Source: Thermoplasmata archaeon (GTDB lineage: Archaea > Thermoplasmatota > Thermoplasmata > Thermoplasmatales > Thermoplasmataceae). From it: a stretch of DNA of 7,259 nt. Positions 6,435 through 7,259 of the stretch are shown here, one piece after another. Below the pieces are notes generated by a model that was given only the letters and a program-made list of their open reading frames with translations, was not told the origin of the DNA and ran no database searches. Position 1 is the first letter of the stretch; every line of letters starts with the position of its first letter. A program made the position numbers and the translations under genes. Location of the stretch: contig JAKAAE010000081.1 in assembly GCA_021797225.1 (NCBI GenBank), positions 1 to 7,259 on the forward strand. Direction: 5' to 3'.

Positions 6435-6659
6435 TGCTCTGGATTTATATTTACAATTTATGGCGTTATGCTTAATAAATATATAATTTGTTTGCATATC
6501 TAAGTATTTGTGGCACCAAACCCCAACTGTCACCAATATTTGCATAGAAATAATAATTAGTAATGCCCATTATTAATTAAATACAGATAAAGAAATATAA
6601 ATGGATCTCGTTTAAATTGATAAACAAATATGTGTTAAAGATCTTTACGAATTAGATAT
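6435..6659 (+). other. Non-coding AT-rich spacer between transporter gene and insertion sequence
   Basis: No credible gene is present. Immediately after the transporter stop there is no run of five or more T, so I cannot place a terminator. The stretch holds a GC-richer patch around 6510-6533, an AT-rich near-palindrome at 6554-6579 and several TATA-like strings without an associated ORF. Confidence 0.6.
6554..6579. repeat. Near-perfect AT-rich palindrome
   Basis: TAATTAGTAATG (6554-6565) and CATTATTAATTA (6568-6579) are inverted repeats with 11 of 12 positions complementary; the twelfth is a possible G-U pair in RNA. Two C residues separate them. It lies about 120 nt after the transporter stop and about 80 nt before the insertion sequence. 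It could be a weak transcript-end hairpin, a protein site, or a chance product of AT-rich DNA. Confidence 0.4.
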
Positions 6660-6687
6660 GGCGTGTCCAAACTTTTGTAATTTGTTC

Positions 6688-6697
6688 GACAATTGTC
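6688..6697. repeat. Ten-base perfect palindrome in the insertion-sequence leader
   Basis: GACAATTGTC is its own reverse complement. It lies between the presumed element end and the transposase start, just upstream of the TATA-like TTTATTAA at 6701-6708, where it could serve as a transposase or repressor site. The role is inferred only from position. Confidence 0.35.
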
Positions 6698-6729
6698 ATA
6701 TTTATTAATTTTAAAAACATTAGTGGGAT

Positions 6730-7259
6730 ATGGCAGCGAACCAAATCCCATTAATTATGCAAAGGTTGGATAAAATAGTTGCGGAGGATAGAATCAGAAA
6801 GTATTCTACTACTCTTATTGTGAAGATTATTGTAATTTTGAAAATATATGGAGTATCCTACAGGTCATCGAAATACTTCTTCAACAACCACAGAGAATTC
6901 ATGGAACTGTTGAATATAACTGATGTACCAAACTTCAGGACATTATCCTACAGATCATTAAGGATAGACTGGCACCTTATAAATTCATCAATAATAGATA
7001 TGATAAACCCTTATAATGACAGTGCTGCAGTAGACTCATCAGTTGTAAAGACATGCAAGGATACAACAGCACAGAGGAGAAGGAAGAATAAGAAATACAA
7101 GGATCCTGAAAGTTCATGGGGCTACGGCACCATGGGCTATGAGTATGGAAGAAAGGTGCATGCAGTTATAGATACTGATTCATTATCGGTAATGGAATGG
7201 AAGATGACCACAGCATCTGTATACGACAAGAATATAGCATTTCCAATGATAGATTCTGT
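6730..7259 (+). CDS. IS4/IS5-superfamily DDE transposase, N-terminal part
   Basis: The first 176 codons of a transposase are present; the frame is open to the window edge. The protein starts MAANQIPLIMQRLDKIVAED, contains a helical, probably DNA-binding region (about 20-95), then AAVDSSVVKT (99-108), in which Asp102 is the likely first catalytic Asp of the RNase H-like fold. A basic stretch QRRRKNKKYK (115-124) follows, then SWGYGTMGYEYGRKVHAVID (129-148), the family's K-x-H strand after the first Asp, and TTASVYDKN (160-168). The second Asp and the Glu should lie beyond the window. The ATG at 6730 is the first possible start because an in-frame TAG lies at 6721-6723. TTTATTAA at 6701 is about 29 nt upstream, so this gene too may be leaderless. 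The exact IS family is not assignable from this fragment. Confidence 0.82.
   Translation, partial: MAANQIPLIMQRLDKIVAEDRIRKYSTTLIVKIIVILKIYGVSYRSSKYFFNNHREFMELLNITDVPNFRTLSYRSLRIDWHLINSSIIDMINPYNDSAAVDSSVVKTCKDTTAQRRRKNKKYKDPESSWGYGTMGYEYGRKVHAVIDTDSLSVMEWKMTTASVYDKNIAFPMIDS

Larger units (their letters stand above)
6660..7259 (+). mobile_element. Insertion sequence, left part (truncated by window end)
   Basis: A transposase gene starts at 6730 and runs off the window. About 70 nt before it, at 6660, the sequence GGCGTGTCCAAACTTTTG has the look of the terminal inverted repeats of IS4/IS5-type elements, so the left end is placed there tentatively. The right end and any target duplication are outside the window, so neither the boundary nor the completeness of the element can be confirmed here. 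Confidence 0.6.

Noticed and set aside
6363..6545. Minus-strand frame of 60 codons overlapping the transporter 3' end
   Set aside because: It overlaps the conserved last helix of the transporter and shows no recognisable domain or ribosome site.
6658..6708. Short plus-strand ORF with three Cys residues (MACPNFCNLFDNCHIY)
   Set aside because: It coincides with the presumed insertion-sequence terminal region, and no promoter or ribosome site precedes it; probably chance.
1..7259. CRISPR arrays, tRNA and rRNA genes
   Set aside because: No regularly spaced direct repeats, tRNA-like cloverleaf or conserved rRNA segments were seen on either strand.

Overview
This AT-rich window looks archaeal and most like the Thermoplasmatales (Ferroplasma, Picrophilus or Cuniculiplasma relatives). 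That is inferred from archaeal TATA boxes at an exact -31 spacing, apparently leaderless starts, GGAGG/GGTGG ribosome binding sites, the leu gene types and the codon and amino-acid composition. No marker gene here fixes the genus.

Layout. Positions 1-3156 on the minus strand hold a tightly packed leucine operon, read right to left: leuA-like synthase (3156-1993), leuC (2000-759), leuD (758-276) and the first 94 codons of leuB (282-1, running off the window). The junctions are an 8-nt overlap, 0 nt and a 7-nt overlap, each with a Shine-Dalgarno motif inside the previous gene, so translation is probably coupled. Together the products convert 2-ketoisovalerate towards 2-ketoisocaproate. The LeuA-like enzyme is short and lacks the usual C-terminal leucine-sensing domain.

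Positions 3157-3418 are a divergent control region and hold the most interesting signal. A minus-strand TATA box lies exactly 31 nt before an ATG that opens a 16-codon ORF, MNSVTFIRQLYFLLLD, with four Leu codons, three of them consecutive. The ORF ends 37 nt before leuA. It is embedded in nested and mutually exclusive inverted repeats followed by a T5 tract and the leuA ribosome binding site. This has the layout of a leucine leader-peptide attenuator, which I do not know as an established control mechanism in archaea.

Positions 3419-6434 on the plus strand hold a two-gene unit: a 706-residue protein with an N-terminal GNAT acetyltransferase domain, a large unrecognised middle, a helical stretch and two C-terminal membrane helices; and an overlapping ten-helix DMT/EamA-like transporter. 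The first gene appears leaderless from a GTG, with the same -31 TATA geometry as the leu side.

Positions 6435-6659 are a non-coding AT-rich spacer with a near-perfect palindrome. From about 6660 an insertion sequence begins; its DDE transposase (6730 onward) is cut by the window end.
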